Assembly: GCF_018835585.1 (NCBI RefSeq)
Contig: NZ_JAHGVE010000019.1
Span: forward strand, 27,810 to 91,809
From: Pelorhabdus rhamnosifermentans
GTDB lineage: Bacteria > Bacillota > Negativicutes > UMGS1260
Direction of reading: 5' to 3'
Length of the DNA stretch: 64,000 bases
Shown: piece by piece, positions 63,438-64,000 of the stretch
Layout: every line of letters starts with the position of its first letter
How positions within the stretch are numbered: position 1 is the stretch's first letter
Notes under the pieces: model-generated
What the model saw: only the letters and a program-made list of their open reading frames with translations
Told to the model about the DNA's origin: nothing
Databases searched by the model: none
Position numbers and translations under genes: made by a program

Positions 63438-64000
63438 GTGTTTGAAATCAAAGGAGTCGTGCCACCGCTGATTACGCCGATGGACGAAAATGAAAAGCTA
63501 GATACAAAAGCACTGCGCAATCTGATTGATTATGTTATTGAAGGCGGGGTTCACGGCGTTTTTGTACTGGGCAGTACAGGCGAATTCTATGGTCTTGATG
63601 TTGAAGAAAAAGTGAAGGCTGTAGAAGTGACGATGGAACAGGTCAATGGTCGGGTGCCTGTTTATGTGGGAGCCAGTGCCATTACAACCAAAGAATGTGT
63701 GAAGCTGGCCAAACTGGCTAAACAAAACAATGCGGCAGCCATTACGGTATTAACACCGATGTTTATTACACCGAATGAAAATGAACTTTATAAGCACTTC
63801 GTAACGATAGCTGAAGCCGTTGATATTCCTAATATCCTCTATAATAATCCCGACCGTACGGGCGTAAATATGTCGGCAGGGTTGGTTGAAAAATTAGCCG
63901 ATGTGCCGAATATTGTGGGAGCGAAAGATACTAGCGGGGATATGACATTGACGTCCGAGTATATTCGCCGGACGCGCGATAAAGGGTTTAGTATTATGGC
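63438..64000 (+). CDS. DHDPS/NAL-family lyase or dehydratase (partial, runs off the window)
   Basis: First 187 codons of a class I aldolase-superfamily TIM barrel. VLGSTGEFYGL is the substrate-carboxylate loop, ILYNNPDRTG holds the catalytic Tyr, and VGAKDTSGD the Schiff-base Lys. GTG 63438 has GGGAGG 7 nt upstream. Following GarD, it is likely a 5-dehydro-4-deoxyglucarate dehydratase (KdgD) or a keto-deoxy-aldarate aldolase; dihydrodipicolinate synthase is less likely from context. Confidence 0.78.
   Translation, partial: MFEIKGVVPPLITPMDENEKLDTKALRNLIDYVIEGGVHGVFVLGSTGEFYGLDVEEKVKAVEVTMEQVNGRVPVYVGASAITTKECVKLAKLAKQNNAAAITVLTPMFITPNENELYKHFVTIAEAVDIPNILYNNPDRTGVNMSAGLVEKLADVPNIVGAKDTSGDMTLTSEYIRRTRDKGFSIM

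Noticed and set aside
63438..64000. dapA (dihydrodipicolinate synthase)
   Set aside because: The family fits, but location directly after garD favours a keto-deoxy-aldarate lyase or dehydratase; the gene is also cut by the window end.

Overview
The window reads as chromosomal DNA of a diderm Firmicute, most likely a Negativicute of the Sporomusaceae type (inference). Firmicute traits are a GntR/LacI-type AraR, a LevR-type sigma-54 activator, an FGGY gluconokinase, strong GGAGG ribosome sites and TTG/GTG starts. Diderm traits are an RND efflux pump and a cobalt chelatase with signal-peptide remnants. It is a densely packed sugar- and corrinoid-metabolism region with no insertion sequence, tRNA, rRNA or CRISPR array that I can see.

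Layout. 1-3.3 kb: end of an operon for gluconate-type sugar acids (gluconokinase, hydroxyacid dehydrogenase, KDPG aldolase). 3.4-10.9 kb: a D-glucosaminate-type system, with a LevR/DgaR activator, a sigma-54 promoter and a mannose-family PTS (IIA, IIB, IIC, IID), followed by a PLP ammonia-lyase and an aldolase. 11-20.3 kb: L-arabinose regulon, araBAD on the minus strand and araR plus an ABC sugar importer on the plus strand, with mirrored promoter-operator modules. 20.6-25.5 kb: a chemoreceptor with a possible small upstream ORF, a 35-residue ORF on the minus strand, and an MFS transporter paired with a DUF6282 metal-dependent hydrolase-like protein. 25.6-29.8 kb: RND efflux pair.

29.8-41.9 kb: two corrinoid operons, each headed by a near-identical cobalamin riboswitch with its own terminator. 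The first carries a CbiR-like TIM-barrel enzyme and BtuFCD, with BtuD fused to an extra domain. The second carries CbiK (signal peptide broken into ATGA-linked ORFs), CbiL, a second BtuFCD, an ABC-2 exporter and an SDR. 42-46.6 kb: uracil-DNA glycosylase, an L,D-transpeptidase and an isolated gyrA. 46.7-50.4 kb: fruRKBA-type fructose operon on the minus strand, with four TGAT repeats exactly 10 bp apart at its promoter. 50.5-55.2 kb: a PRD regulator carrying IIB and UlaC-like IIA domains, with IIB, UlaA-like IIC and transaldolase. 55.2-64 kb: a PrpR-N-type sigma-54 activator opposite two MFS transporters, a LarA-family protein, a galactarate dehydratase and the start of a DHDPS-family gene. 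Three genes in this last block have clear -24/-12 promoters.

Most blocks pair a dedicated regulator with an importer and a short catabolic route, several converging on 2-keto-3-deoxy sugar acids. The most unusual signals are the split cbiK signal peptide, the sigma-54/LarA aldarate cluster, the BtuD fusion, the regulator-borne PTS IIA domain and the precisely spaced operators of the ara and fru promoters.
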